From: Candidatus Nomurabacteria bacterium
GTDB taxonomy: Bacteria; Patescibacteriota; Minisyncoccia; Phycocordibacterales; UBA9973
DNA: 22,543 nt
Reading direction: 5' to 3'
Assembly (NCBI GenBank): GCA_020850295.1
Contig: JADZEV010000021.1
Location: 1-22,543 of the forward strand
The notes below the pieces were generated by a model, which had not been told where the DNA came from, made no database searches, and was given only the letters and a program-made list of their open reading frames with translations. Positions 14,240 through 20,884 of this stretch are shown in pieces. The position numbers and the translations under genes are program-made. Position 1 is the first letter of the stretch; every line of letters begins with the position of its first letter.

Positions 14240-14782
14240 ATGAAGATAGTTAAAGAAAAAGAATCAAATACAGTAAAAGCATTAAAAGAGTTTGGTTACA
14301 AAAACGCTATTTCTGCTCCTCATCTTACAAAAATAAGTATTTCTGTTGGTACAGGTTCAGACATGAAAAAAGATAGAGAAAGAAACAATCTTGTTGCTGA
14401 TAGACTATCAAAAATAACAGGTCAAAAGCCATCTCTTCGTGCAGCTAAAAAGTCTGTTGCAGGCTTTAAATCAAGAGAAGGAGATCCAGTTGGTCTTGTT
14501 GTTACACTTCGTGGCGCACGCATGTACCACTTTATAGACAAGCTTATAAACATTGCTCTTCCTAGAACAAAAGACTTCAGAGGTATAAATCCTAAATCAG
14601 TTGATGATATCGGCAACATGACTATTGGTATCAAAGAGCACACTATTTTCCCAGAGTGCTCAGATGAAGACTTAAGAGATGTTTTCGGTATGGCTATAAC
14701 TATCGGTACTACTGCAAAGACAAAAGAAGAAGCTTTGGCTTTTTTTACTCACATAGGTATTCCTTTCAAAAAAGACCTTTAA
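14240..14782 (+). CDS. rplE: 50S ribosomal protein L5
   Basis: The 180-residue product belongs to the central protuberance and binds 5S rRNA. Family blocks include KISISVGTG, LSKITGQKPSLRAAKKSVAGFKSREGDPVGLVVTLRG, RTKDFRGINPKSVDDIGNMTIGIKEHTIFPE and a C-terminal TIGTTAKTKEEALAFFTHIGIPF. It ends this transcript: a 16-bp-stem terminator follows, and rpsN lies 1.6 kb downstream behind a new promoter. In model bacteria rplE and rpsN are adjacent. Confidence 0.97.
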   Translation: MKIVKEKESNTVKALKEFGYKNAISAPHLTKISISVGTGSDMKKDRERNNLVADRLSKITGQKPSLRAAKKSVAGFKSREGDPVGLVVTLRGARMYHFIDKLINIALPRTKDFRGINPKSVDDIGNMTIGIKEHTIFPECSDEDLRDVFGMAITIGTTAKTKEEALAFFTHIGIPFKKDL

Positions 14783-14793
14783 AGATAACCATC

Positions 14794-14831
14794 AAAGAAA
14801 AGACCTTGTTTTTACAAGGTCTTTTCTTTTT
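14794..14831. terminator. Strong bidirectional terminator after rplE
   Basis: A perfect 16-bp stem pairs 14794-14809 with 14814-14829 around TTTT. The A-rich and T-rich arms allow function on both strands. Confidence 0.92.
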
Positions 14832-14869
14832 GATTAGAGAGGAGTAGTATTAAATAAAACTTACTGCTC

Positions 14870-15490
14870 ATGAAAAAAATAATAACTAGTGAGAATTTTT
14901 TAAATATTCTCAAATACGGAATTATCGCGTATCTTGGAGTCTTCCTTATAAAATCTAATTTTATAAGTGAATCTTATAAATCAGAAGTAATTTTAGGGAC
15001 CTTGGGTGTGGCTTTTATATTTTCCAGAAACGAGGTTTCCAATTTTAAATTTTACTTTAGTTTAAAAGACTTCTGGAGAGCACTATCTTGGTACACAGTA
15101 GCTATTTTTATTGGCTCACTTGCTCTTTATCTTTACAGTATTCATTTTGATAAGGAGTGGGGATCATCACAAAGGACATTATTACAATACTCAGTTGGTA
15201 TTGTAATAGTTCAAGAGATATTGTTCAGATTTATTTTGTGGGAACTAGGTAAAAAAATTTTTGGAGAAGGTTTTAAAAATGAATTCAAGAACATAATCTT
15301 AAACACCTTTTCTTTTGCCGTAATGCATATTGTATATAAAGGTTTTTGGGTAGATTATTTATGGCTTCTAATGCTGTTTGCAGGTTTACTGTTTGCGATT
15401 TTATTTTACTTTCTTCCTAAGTTATACATGATTATTCCTACGCACATAGTTTTAAATGCTATAGCTGTGCATTTTGGTGTTTTTCACTAA
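14870..15490 (+). CDS. CPBP-family intramembrane protease homologue
   Basis: The 206-residue polytopic membrane protein has hydrophobic segments near residues 12-28, 40-52, 72-90, 106-122, 143-157, 163-182 and 185-203. The three signatures of the CPBP/Abi (Rce1-like) family are in order: QEILFR (115-120), FAVMH (149-153) and HIVLN (192-196). The first glutamate of the usual EExxxR is glutamine, which could affect activity, although QE forms occur in bacterial members. Substrate is unknown; relatives process prenylated proteins or peptides or act in immunity. It is flanked by terminators and interrupts the spc operon. A poor TTGATT (14830-14835) is the only -35 candidate. AACTTACT lies just upstream of the ATG. 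Confidence 0.82.
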   Translation: MKKIITSENFLNILKYGIIAYLGVFLIKSNFISESYKSEVILGTLGVAFIFSRNEVSNFKFYFSLKDFWRALSWYTVAIFIGSLALYLYSIHFDKEWGSSQRTLLQYSVGIVIVQEILFRFILWELGKKIFGEGFKNEFKNIILNTFSFAVMHIVYKGFWVDYLWLLMLFAGLLFAILFYFLPKLYMIIPTHIVLNAIAVHFGVFH

Positions 15491-15498
15491 GCTCGTTT

Positions 15499-15524
15499 AA
15501 CGGTCATTTTTGACCGTTTTTTAT
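15499..15524 (+). terminator. Terminator after the CPBP gene
   Basis: AACGGTCA (15499-15506) and TGACCGTT (15511-15518) pair around TTTT. A T-rich tail runs into the next TTGACT. Confidence 0.88.
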
Positions 15525-15557
15525 TTGACTTTTTATAGTTTAAAGGTAGTGTATAAA
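15525..15557 (+). promoter_or_regulatory. Promoter region of the 222-residue membrane protein gene
   Basis: TTGACT (15525-15530) abuts the terminator tail. The best -10, TATAAA (15552-15557), has a long 21-base spacer; TAGTGT (15547-15552) fits the spacing (16) but is weak. The predicted leader is about 16-20 bases. Confidence 0.45.
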
Positions 15558-15578
15558 GAAAACTTAAAACTTACTACC

Positions 15579-16247
15579 ATGAAAGAAAGCATTGTTCTTG
15601 TTATCTTTATTTTTTTATTGTTTTGTACAGTTTTTTGCCTATGGATGCAATATCGATATGTAAAAAAATCTAGATTATTAGCTCGTGTTTTACATGAGCA
15701 TGCATGCATGTTATTGCATGTTGATGGCTACCCAAGAAGGGTCGACTATAGTCAAATACCTAAATTATGGTCTATTTACAAAAAAGAAAACCCTAATTTG
15801 TATCTGTTTATTGATTTAGCTGCTAATGTTATCGCAAAACAAATTAAAGAGTGTTCTAGCTTTGATAAAATTGTAGATTATTTAAATGGCTTTGAGTTGA
15901 TGGTCAAAGAACCAGATTTAGCAGATGGCGACGATCAAAGTAAACTAATTAAAAAGATTCACAAAAAGGTAGCTGATTTGACTATTTCTAGAGTAGTAAC
16001 ATTGGCACAATCAAAATGTCATCGTATTAGATTAATGCCTAAATCTAAAGAAAAAAAAGACTTAGAAAACCGTTTTAAAGAAGAGATATCTATTAAAGCA
16101 TTTTCTAGTATTTATTACCCTAATTTTTCTTTTGATTTCTTTATGCAAAAAGAAAGACAGAAACTTCTAGAGGGCAAAAAAAATAAGACTGAAGATAATA
16201 AAGCAAAAATAGTTACTTTGCCAGGAAACTCATCAACCGCTAATTGA
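15579..16247 (+). CDS. Unrecognised single-pass membrane protein, 222 residues
   Basis: I do not recognise this family. Residues 4-24 form one hydrophobic helix (SIVLVIFIFLLFCTVFCLWMQ) followed by a basic RYVKKSR, so the remaining roughly 195 residues are probably cytoplasmic. That part is mostly helical and charged, with His- and Cys-containing HEHACMLLHVDGYPRR near 39-54 and a Lys/Glu-rich tail. No catalytic motif is evident. The in-frame start at 15510 lies inside the preceding terminator; ATG 15579 gives the membrane helix and follows AACTTACT. It is paired with the CPBP gene inside the spc operon, but separate terminators suggest independent transcription. Confidence 0.75.
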   Translation: MKESIVLVIFIFLLFCTVFCLWMQYRYVKKSRLLARVLHEHACMLLHVDGYPRRVDYSQIPKLWSIYKKENPNLYLFIDLAANVIAKQIKECSSFDKIVDYLNGFELMVKEPDLADGDDQSKLIKKIHKKVADLTISRVVTLAQSKCHRIRLMPKSKEKKDLENRFKEEISIKAFSSIYYPNFSFDFFMQKERQKLLEGKKNKTEDNKAKIVTLPGNSSTAN

Positions 16248-16259
16248 TTATTGTTAAGT

Positions 16260-16288
16260 AAGCCCTTTTCGAGAGAAGGGGCTTTTTT
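16260..16288 (+). terminator. Terminator before rpsN
   Basis: AAGCCC (16260-16265) pairs with GGGCTT (16279-16284), extended inward by TTT/GAA pairs, and is followed by a T-run to 16288. Confidence 0.85.
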
Positions 16289-16289
16289 C

Positions 16290-16318
16290 TTGACCAAATA
16301 GCACCTTTCTGTTAAGAT
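16290..16318 (+). promoter_or_regulatory. rpsN operon promoter
   Basis: TTGACC (16290-16295), 17 bases and TAAGAT (16313-16318) preceded by TGt. The -35 follows the terminator T-run almost directly. The start is predicted near 16325. Confidence 0.75.
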
Positions 16319-16324
16319 AAGCCC

Positions 16325-16413
16325 ACTCCTTTGAAATCCCTCTTTATCTCTGTGCCTACACGAAAAGTGATGATACAGACATTCAGAGGCGATATTTCCT
16401 AGGACTTCAAATT
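16325..16413 (+). ncRNA. Candidate structured leader of the rpsN-rpsH operon
   Basis: This leader of about 89 bases can close on itself. TTTGAAATCC (16330-16339) pairs with GGACTTCAAA (16402-16411) with one mismatch, ending two bases before ATG. Inside, CTCTG (16348-16352) pairs with CAGAG (16384-16388), and CAC (16359-16361) with GTG (16367-16369) around GAAAA. The closing helix would shield the start codon. In other bacteria S8 represses its own operon by binding mRNA, so S8 (gene 2 here) or S14 is a possible ligand; that is inference. Confidence 0.5.
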
Positions 16414-16599
16414 ATGGCTAAAAAATCAGTTATAGCGCGTTCAAAAAAGACGCCAAAATACAGTACTCGAGCAGTTAACCGCTGTTTTCGCTGTGGTCGA
16501 GCTCATGGATATATGCGTGACTTCGGACTATGTCGTATCTGCTTCCGTGAATATGCAAACGAAGGGATGATTCCTGGTATCAGAAAGAGTTCTTGGTAG
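16414..16599 (+). CDS. rpsN: 30S ribosomal protein S14, zinc-binding type
   Basis: The 61-residue product is the short (type Z) form. The zinc ligands are Cys24, Cys27, Cys40 and Cys43 ([10 protein letters not shown] and LCRICFRE), and the C-terminus is [11 protein letters not shown]. It binds in the 30S head next to S3 and S10. It leads the spc-like unit rpsN-rpsH-rplF-rplR-rpsE-rplO-secY and has a long leader that may be regulatory. Confidence 0.97.
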   Translation: MAKKSVIARSKKTPKYSTRAVNRCFRCGRAHGYMRDFGLCRICFREYANEGMIPGIRKSSW

Positions 16600-16615
16600 T
16601 AATAAAAACAAACAT

Positions 16616-17005
16616 ATGGATCAAATATCTAACATGATAATAACAATGAAAAATGGAGCTATGATTTCAAAGCGCTCTGTAACTGTTCCTTTTTCATCAG
16701 TTAAACTCTCTATTGCAGAGTGTCTTAAACAGCATGGTTTTATTGAAGGGTATTCTAAGAAAACTCAAAAGAATAATGTTCCTGTTATAGAAATAGAACT
16801 AGCTTACCCTTCTGGTGTTTCAAGAATCTCTGATGTAAAGCGCATTTCTAAACCTTCTCGTCGAGTTTATATGGGTGTTCGTGATATCCACAATGTTAAA
16901 AGTGGTCGTGGTATCACAGTTTTATCAACACCAAAAGGTATTTTGAGTAATAAGCAAGCCCACAAAGAACAGGTCGGAGGTGAAGCATTATTTATGATTT
17001 GGTAA
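16616..17005 (+). CDS. rpsH: 30S ribosomal protein S8
   Basis: The 129-residue primary 16S binder starts MDQISNMIITMKNGAMISKRSVTVPFSSVKLSIAECLKQHGFI. It ends with the conserved SKPSRRVYMGVRDIHNVKSGRGITVLSTPKGILSNKQAHKEQVGGEALFMIW, where STPKG(I/L)... and the GGE turn are the RNA-binding signature. In model bacteria S8 is the spc-operon repressor. It starts 16 bases after rpsN, without a Shine-Dalgarno. Confidence 0.97.
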   Translation: MDQISNMIITMKNGAMISKRSVTVPFSSVKLSIAECLKQHGFIEGYSKKTQKNNVPVIEIELAYPSGVSRISDVKRISKPSRRVYMGVRDIHNVKSGRGITVLSTPKGILSNKQAHKEQVGGEALFMIW

Positions 17006-17017
17006 AGAGTTATTATT

Positions 17018-17551
17018 ATGAGTAGAGTAGGAAAACAACAACTAGAAATACCAGCGAATACAACAGTAGAATATACTGGAGGTGTTTTCACAGTAAAAGG
17101 TCCCCTTGGAACTTTATCTAAAGACTTTACAGACGATATCACTATCACCATTGAAAACAATGTAGTTTCTTTTGCGCCTAAAAAAGATGATCCTTTCTCT
17201 AGAGCTCTTTGGGGTACTTATGCTTCACATGTAAAGAACATGCTTTTGGGGGTTAATACTCCTTTTGTTAAAAAACTTATTCTAGAAGGAGTTGGTTTTA
17301 AAAGTGAAGTTAAAAGTAGCGAACTTCACTTAGCGCTAGGTTTTTCTCATCCTGTGGTAGTATCAATCCCAGAAGGTCTTACTGTAACAGCAGAGAAAAA
17401 CAATATAACTGTTACTGGTATTAACAAAGAAACAGTTGGAGCTTTCACTGCTAAGGTTCGTGCTCTTAAGAAGCCAGAGCCTTATAAAGGTAAAGGTTTT
17501 AGATATCACGATGAAGTTATTCGTCGAAAAGCAGGTAAGAAAACTGCATAA
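17018..17551 (+). CDS. rplF: 50S ribosomal protein L6
   Basis: The 177-residue product lies near the factor-binding site of the 50S subunit. It begins [37 protein letters not shown] and has the two-domain repeat. The second domain contains [33 protein letters not shown] and the C-terminal signature [23 protein letters not shown]. Length is normal. It is 12 bases downstream of rpsH. Confidence 0.97.
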   Translation: MSRVGKQQLEIPANTTVEYTGGVFTVKGPLGTLSKDFTDDITITIENNVVSFAPKKDDPFSRALWGTYASHVKNMLLGVNTPFVKKLILEGVGFKSEVKSSELHLALGFSHPVVVSIPEGLTVTAEKNNITVTGINKETVGAFTAKVRALKKPEPYKGKGFRYHDEVIRRKAGKKTA

Positions 17552-17565
17552 TAATTTTTAAATAT

Positions 17566-17913
17566 ATGTCACGACAAAATACACAAGAGAAGAAAATGAG
17601 AATTAAGCGAAAAGTTCGTAAGCTTATTTCTGGTACCGCAGATCGTCCACGAATGAGTGTATTTCGTTCTAACAATTTTTCATATGCTCAGCTTATCGAT
17701 GATACAGCACAGGTAACATTGCTAGCTGCAAATGACATGAATCGAAAAAAAGAGACCAAGATGGAAGGAGCTATTTCAGTAGGTAAACAAATAGCGAAAC
17801 TTGCAGAGGCAAAAGGCATAAAAGCAGTTGTCTTTGACCGAAATGGTTTCAAGTATGCTGGTCGAATTAAAGCTTTGGCTGATGCAGCTAGAGAGGGCGG
17901 ACTTAAATTTTAA
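17566..17913 (+). CDS. rplR: 50S ribosomal protein L18
   Basis: The 115-residue 5S rRNA-binding protein shows [35 protein letters not shown] and ends [29 protein letters not shown], the classic C-terminus. ATG 17566 gives a short basic lead-in. An internal ATG at codon 11 is possible, but the upstream one has the AT-rich start context shared by its neighbours. Confidence 0.96.
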   Translation: MSRQNTQEKKMRIKRKVRKLISGTADRPRMSVFRSNNFSYAQLIDDTAQVTLLAANDMNRKKETKMEGAISVGKQIAKLAEAKGIKAVVFDRNGFKYAGRIKALADAAREGGLKF

Positions 17914-17924
17914 TACAAAATATT

Positions 17925-18521
17925 ATGACTGATAAAACATCAACAACAAAACAATCAACATCAAAACGACCATCAGGTAGTGATCGTCGTAAAGGCTCAG
18001 GAGGAGGTAAGACTTTTGCTGATAGAGTTAAAGATGTTGACCAAAAAATATTGGATATTCGAAGAGTTACTCGTGTGGTAGCTGGGGGTCGCCGTATGAG
18101 CTTTGCTGTTTCTATGGTTATTGGAGACAAGACTGGAGTTGTTGGTGTTGGTACAGGTAAAGGAGGTGATACTGCTCTTGCTATTGCCAAAGCTCTTAAA
18201 TCAGCAAAGAAAAATGCTATCAAGATCAAGAAAACAGAAAGCCACTCTATCCCTATGGAGGTAGGAGCAAAGTATTGTTCTTCTCGTGTTGTTCTTTTCC
18301 CAAACAAAGGTAAAGGGCTTGTTGCAGGGGCTGCGGTTAGAGATATTTTGATTATTGCCGGAGTTCGTGATGTTACAAGTAAGGTTCTCTCAGGAAGTAA
18401 GAACAAATTAAACACTGCTAAGGCTGTTATCAAAGCTCTTGGTCCTATTTCTACAAAACACTCTTTTGCTAACAATAAAGTAGAAGTAGAAACAGAAAAT
18501 AATTCTGAAGATAAAGAATAA
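17925..18521 (+). CDS. rpsE: 30S ribosomal protein S5
   Basis: The 198-residue product helps control decoding fidelity. The core starts at RRVTRVVAGGRRMSFAVSMVIGDKTGVVGVGTGKGGDTALAIAKALKSAKKN. It continues with HSIPMEVGAKYCSSRVVLFPNKGKGLVAGAAVRDILIIAGVRDVTSKVLGS-type sequence. About 40 N-terminal residues (Ser/Thr/Lys/Arg-rich) and an acidic C-terminal tail are extra compared with the roughly 165-residue standard protein. rplO starts 4 bases after the stop, so there is no room for rpmD (L30). Confidence 0.96.
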   Translation: MTDKTSTTKQSTSKRPSGSDRRKGSGGGKTFADRVKDVDQKILDIRRVTRVVAGGRRMSFAVSMVIGDKTGVVGVGTGKGGDTALAIAKALKSAKKNAIKIKKTESHSIPMEVGAKYCSSRVVLFPNKGKGLVAGAAVRDILIIAGVRDVTSKVLSGSKNKLNTAKAVIKALGPISTKHSFANNKVEVETENNSEDKE

Positions 18522-18525
18522 TATT

Positions 18526-18972
18526 ATGCTTAATAAATTAAAAAGAACAACAAAAAATAAAAAAGCAAAACTAGTTGGCCGAGGAGGAACTAGAGGTAAA
18601 ACTTCTGGAAGAGGAACAAAAGGTCAAAAAGCTAGAGCTGGTCATAAGATCCGACCTCATATTCGTGATATTATTAAAAAGTATCCAAAGCTTCGTGGTC
18701 GTGGTAAAAATATAAACAAAGCCTTTGTTGTTAAGCCAGCTGTTGTTAATCTTTTAGTTCTAGAAAAGAATTTTAACAAAGGAGATGTTGTTACTCCTTC
18801 AGTATTGTTTACAAAAGGTCTTATCACAAGAAACAAAGGTGTTTTGCCACAGGTTAAAATATTAGCTACAGGCGAGATAACAAAAGCACTTGAAATATTT
18901 GATTGTATTGCTTCAGGTGTAGCAAAAACAAAAATAGAAAAAGCAGGCGGAAAAGTTAACGGTATTGCTTAA
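18526..18972 (+). CDS. rplO: 50S ribosomal protein L15, divergent form
   Basis: The 148-residue product keeps the glycine-rich N-terminus VGRGGTRGKTSGRGTKGQKARAGHKIRP (residues 17-44). The segment that normally reads RPGFEGGQMPLxRRLPKRGF is replaced by RPHIRDIIKKYPKLRGRGKN (43-62), a form I associate with Patescibacteria (from memory, not checked). The C-terminal half has the usual NLLVLEKNFNKGDVVTPSVLFTKGLI...KILATGEITKALE. It lies between rpsE and secY, as usual, but without L30. Confidence 0.95.
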   Translation: MLNKLKRTTKNKKAKLVGRGGTRGKTSGRGTKGQKARAGHKIRPHIRDIIKKYPKLRGRGKNINKAFVVKPAVVNLLVLEKNFNKGDVVTPSVLFTKGLITRNKGVLPQVKILATGEITKALEIFDCIASGVAKTKIEKAGGKVNGIA

Positions 18973-18980
18973 AAAATAAG

Positions 18981-20249
18981 ATGAATTCATTTCTAAATAA
19001 ATTAAAAACACTTTTTACAGACAAAACACTTAGAAAAAGAGTTTTGTTTATTGTTGGTGCTCTTTTTGTATTTAGACTTTTGGCATCTATACCTGTTCCT
19101 GGAGTAGATACTCTTCGAATAAACCAATTTTTAGAAGGAAATCAATTCTTCGGTGTGTTTAATGCTCTCTCTGGTGGAGGATTGTCTAGTTTTTCAATAA
19201 TAATGCTTGGTGTTGGTCCGTATATTACTGCTTCTATCATAATGCAACTTCTCTCTATGATGTCTCCAAGACTTAAGGATCTCATGCAAGAGTCTGGTGA
19301 AGCAGGTAGAAAGAAATTTAACCAATATGTCAGACTCCTAACTGTTCCACTTGCAGTTCTTCAAGCTTTCAGTTTCATAAAGTATCTACAATCTCAAGGC
19401 GCTATGGATGTTTTATCTTTGAATGCCCTAATCATAAACATAGTAATAATTGTTGGAGGATCTATGTTGCTTCTTTGGATAGGGGAACTTATCAACGAGT
19501 TTGGTGTCGGTAGTGGTGTTTCTATACTTATTATGGCTGGTATTTTAGCAACTATGCCAACTAAAGTTGCCCAGTTCTTCTTTACATTTACAGTTGATCA
19601 AGTTCCGCTTCTTCTCCTTTATATCGCTATCGCTATACTTGTTGTTGCTGGAATCATATATATTTATGAAGCAGAAAGACCTGTACCTGTTACATATGCT
19701 CGTGCAGTTCGAGGCATCAGAGTTTTAAATGGTAATAGTACTTATCTACCTCTTCGCTTGGCTCAAGCAGGTGTGATGCCTATCATCTTTGCTTCATCTA
19801 TACTTTTGTTTCCACAGTTTTTAGTAGGAGTATTTGCAAATTCTTCTAGAGAAGTGCTTCAAAGTATTTCTTCTGGGCTTCAATACTTCCTTTCTCACCA
19901 AGTGCTTTATTCTTCAGTTTATTTCTTGTTAGTTGTTTTCTTCACATACTTTTATACTGCTGTTACTTTTGATCCAAAACAAATTGCTAAGAACCTTCAA
20001 CAAGGTGGAGCTTTTGTTCCAGGGATTAGACCAGGAGAAGCAACTACAAATTATATCTCTACAATAGTTACTAGAATAACTCTTGTTGGATCTTTATTCT
20101 TAGGTGCAGTGGCAGTTCTGCCTCTAATCATCCAATCAGCCACAGGTATAACCTCTTTTGCTATAGGTGGAACATCTCTTCTTATTGTGGTTTCTGTTCT
20201 TATTGACCTTATTAGAAAAGTAGATGCTCAAATCGCTCTTCACGAGTAA
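18981..20249 (+). CDS. secY: Protein translocase subunit SecY
   Basis: The 422-residue channel protein of the Sec translocon has ten predicted membrane helices. Signatures include FRLLASIPVPGVDTLRI (helix 1/plug), GVGPYITASIIMQLLSMMSPRLKDLMQESGEAGRKKFNQYVRLLTV, EAERPVPVTYARA, LPLRLAQAGVMPIIFASSILLFPQ and FDPKQIAKNLQQGGAFVPGIRPGEAT. Length is normal. It is 8 bases after rplO, so it ends the ribosomal transcript. The next gene, adk, has its own -10 element. Confidence 0.98.
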   Translation: MNSFLNKLKTLFTDKTLRKRVLFIVGALFVFRLLASIPVPGVDTLRINQFLEGNQFFGVFNALSGGGLSSFSIIMLGVGPYITASIIMQLLSMMSPRLKDLMQESGEAGRKKFNQYVRLLTVPLAVLQAFSFIKYLQSQGAMDVLSLNALIINIVIIVGGSMLLLWIGELINEFGVGSGVSILIMAGILATMPTKVAQFFFTFTVDQVPLLLLYIAIAILVVAGIIYIYEAERPVPVTYARAVRGIRVLNGNSTYLPLRLAQAGVMPIIFASSILLFPQFLVGVFANSSREVLQSISSGLQYFLSHQVLYSSVYFLLVVFFTYFYTAVTFDPKQIAKNLQQGGAFVPGIRPGEATTNYISTIVTRITLVGSLFLGAVAVLPLIIQSATGITSFAIGGTSLLIVVSVLIDLIRKVDAQIALHE

Positions 20250-20257
20250 TTAACCAT

Positions 20258-20283
20258 TACTACCTTAAGCAAGGTGGTATACT
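20258..20283 (+). promoter_or_regulatory. adk -10 element with an overlapping hairpin
   Basis: TGg-TATACT (-10 at 20278-20283) ends seven bases before ATG 20291, predicting a leaderless or nearly leaderless mRNA. A 9-bp hairpin (20258-20266 with 20271-20279, loop AAGC) overlaps the upstream edge of the -10. It could be a weak secY terminator without a U-tract, or an operator. Confidence 0.55.
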
Positions 20284-20290
20284 CTTATAT

Positions 20291-20884
20291 ATGAATAAAG
20301 GAGTATATATCTTTATTGGCCAATCCGGTTCTGGTAAAGGAACTCAAGTAGAACTTCTCAAAAAGAAAATAAAGTCCATTGACCCTGAAGCATCTATGTT
20401 TGATCTTGAGACAGGTGAGATATTTCGCGAACTTATTAAGAGTCAAACTTATACTGGTAAATTAACAAAACAAATGATAGACAGCGGGAAATTACCACCT
20501 TCTTTTCTAGGGGTCCATGCTTGGAGTCACTCTATAATAGAGAACTATGATGGTGATAGTCATGTGTTTATAGATGGAACTCCTCGTATTTGTGATGAGG
20601 TGCCAGCTCTATGTTCAACCTTTGAATTTTTTAATTGGAGACCACATGTTATTAACATAGAAGTTAGCGATGAGTGGTCCTATGACAGACTCAAGGCTCG
20701 AGGAAGAGAAGATGATAAAGACGAAAGAGATGTTTGGGGTCGGATACAATGGTTCCACGAAAGTGTTGTACCTGCAATTGAACTACTTAAGCAATCTCCC
20801 AGAGTTATTTATCACAGCGTACCAGGAGAACAAACGATAGAAGAAGTACATAGAGATATTTGTGTAGCTTTAGGATTAGAATGA
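20291..20884 (+). CDS. adk: Adenylate kinase family protein
   Basis: The 197-residue nucleoside-monophosphate kinase would convert AMP + ATP to 2 ADP. The P-loop GQSGSGKGT is at residues 10-18, the AMP-site TGEIFRELI at 41-49, and DGTPR at 95-99 in place of the usual DGFPR. RLKARGREDDKDE (133-145) forms a short LID arginine region, so it is a short-LID form without zinc cysteines. The order secY-adk-map is the common one. The gene overlaps map by four bases (ATGA), so the two are translationally coupled. The substitution in DGFPR leaves some doubt about the substrate nucleotide. Confidence 0.9.
   Translation: MNKGVYIFIGQSGSGKGTQVELLKKKIKSIDPEASMFDLETGEIFRELIKSQTYTGKLTKQMIDSGKLPPSFLGVHAWSHSIIENYDGDSHVFIDGTPRICDEVPALCSTFEFFNWRPHVINIEVSDEWSYDRLKARGREDDKDERDVWGRIQWFHESVVPAIELLKQSPRVIYHSVPGEQTIEEVHRDICVALGLE

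Noticed and set aside
15699..15710. CATGCATGCATG run in the 222-residue gene
   Set aside because: A short tandem GCAT repeat that is in frame with coding sequence; too short to call a repeat element.
17903..18475. Minus-strand open frame of 190 codons across rpsE
   Set aside because: It lies entirely opposite conserved S5 codons and has no promoter or recognisable product.
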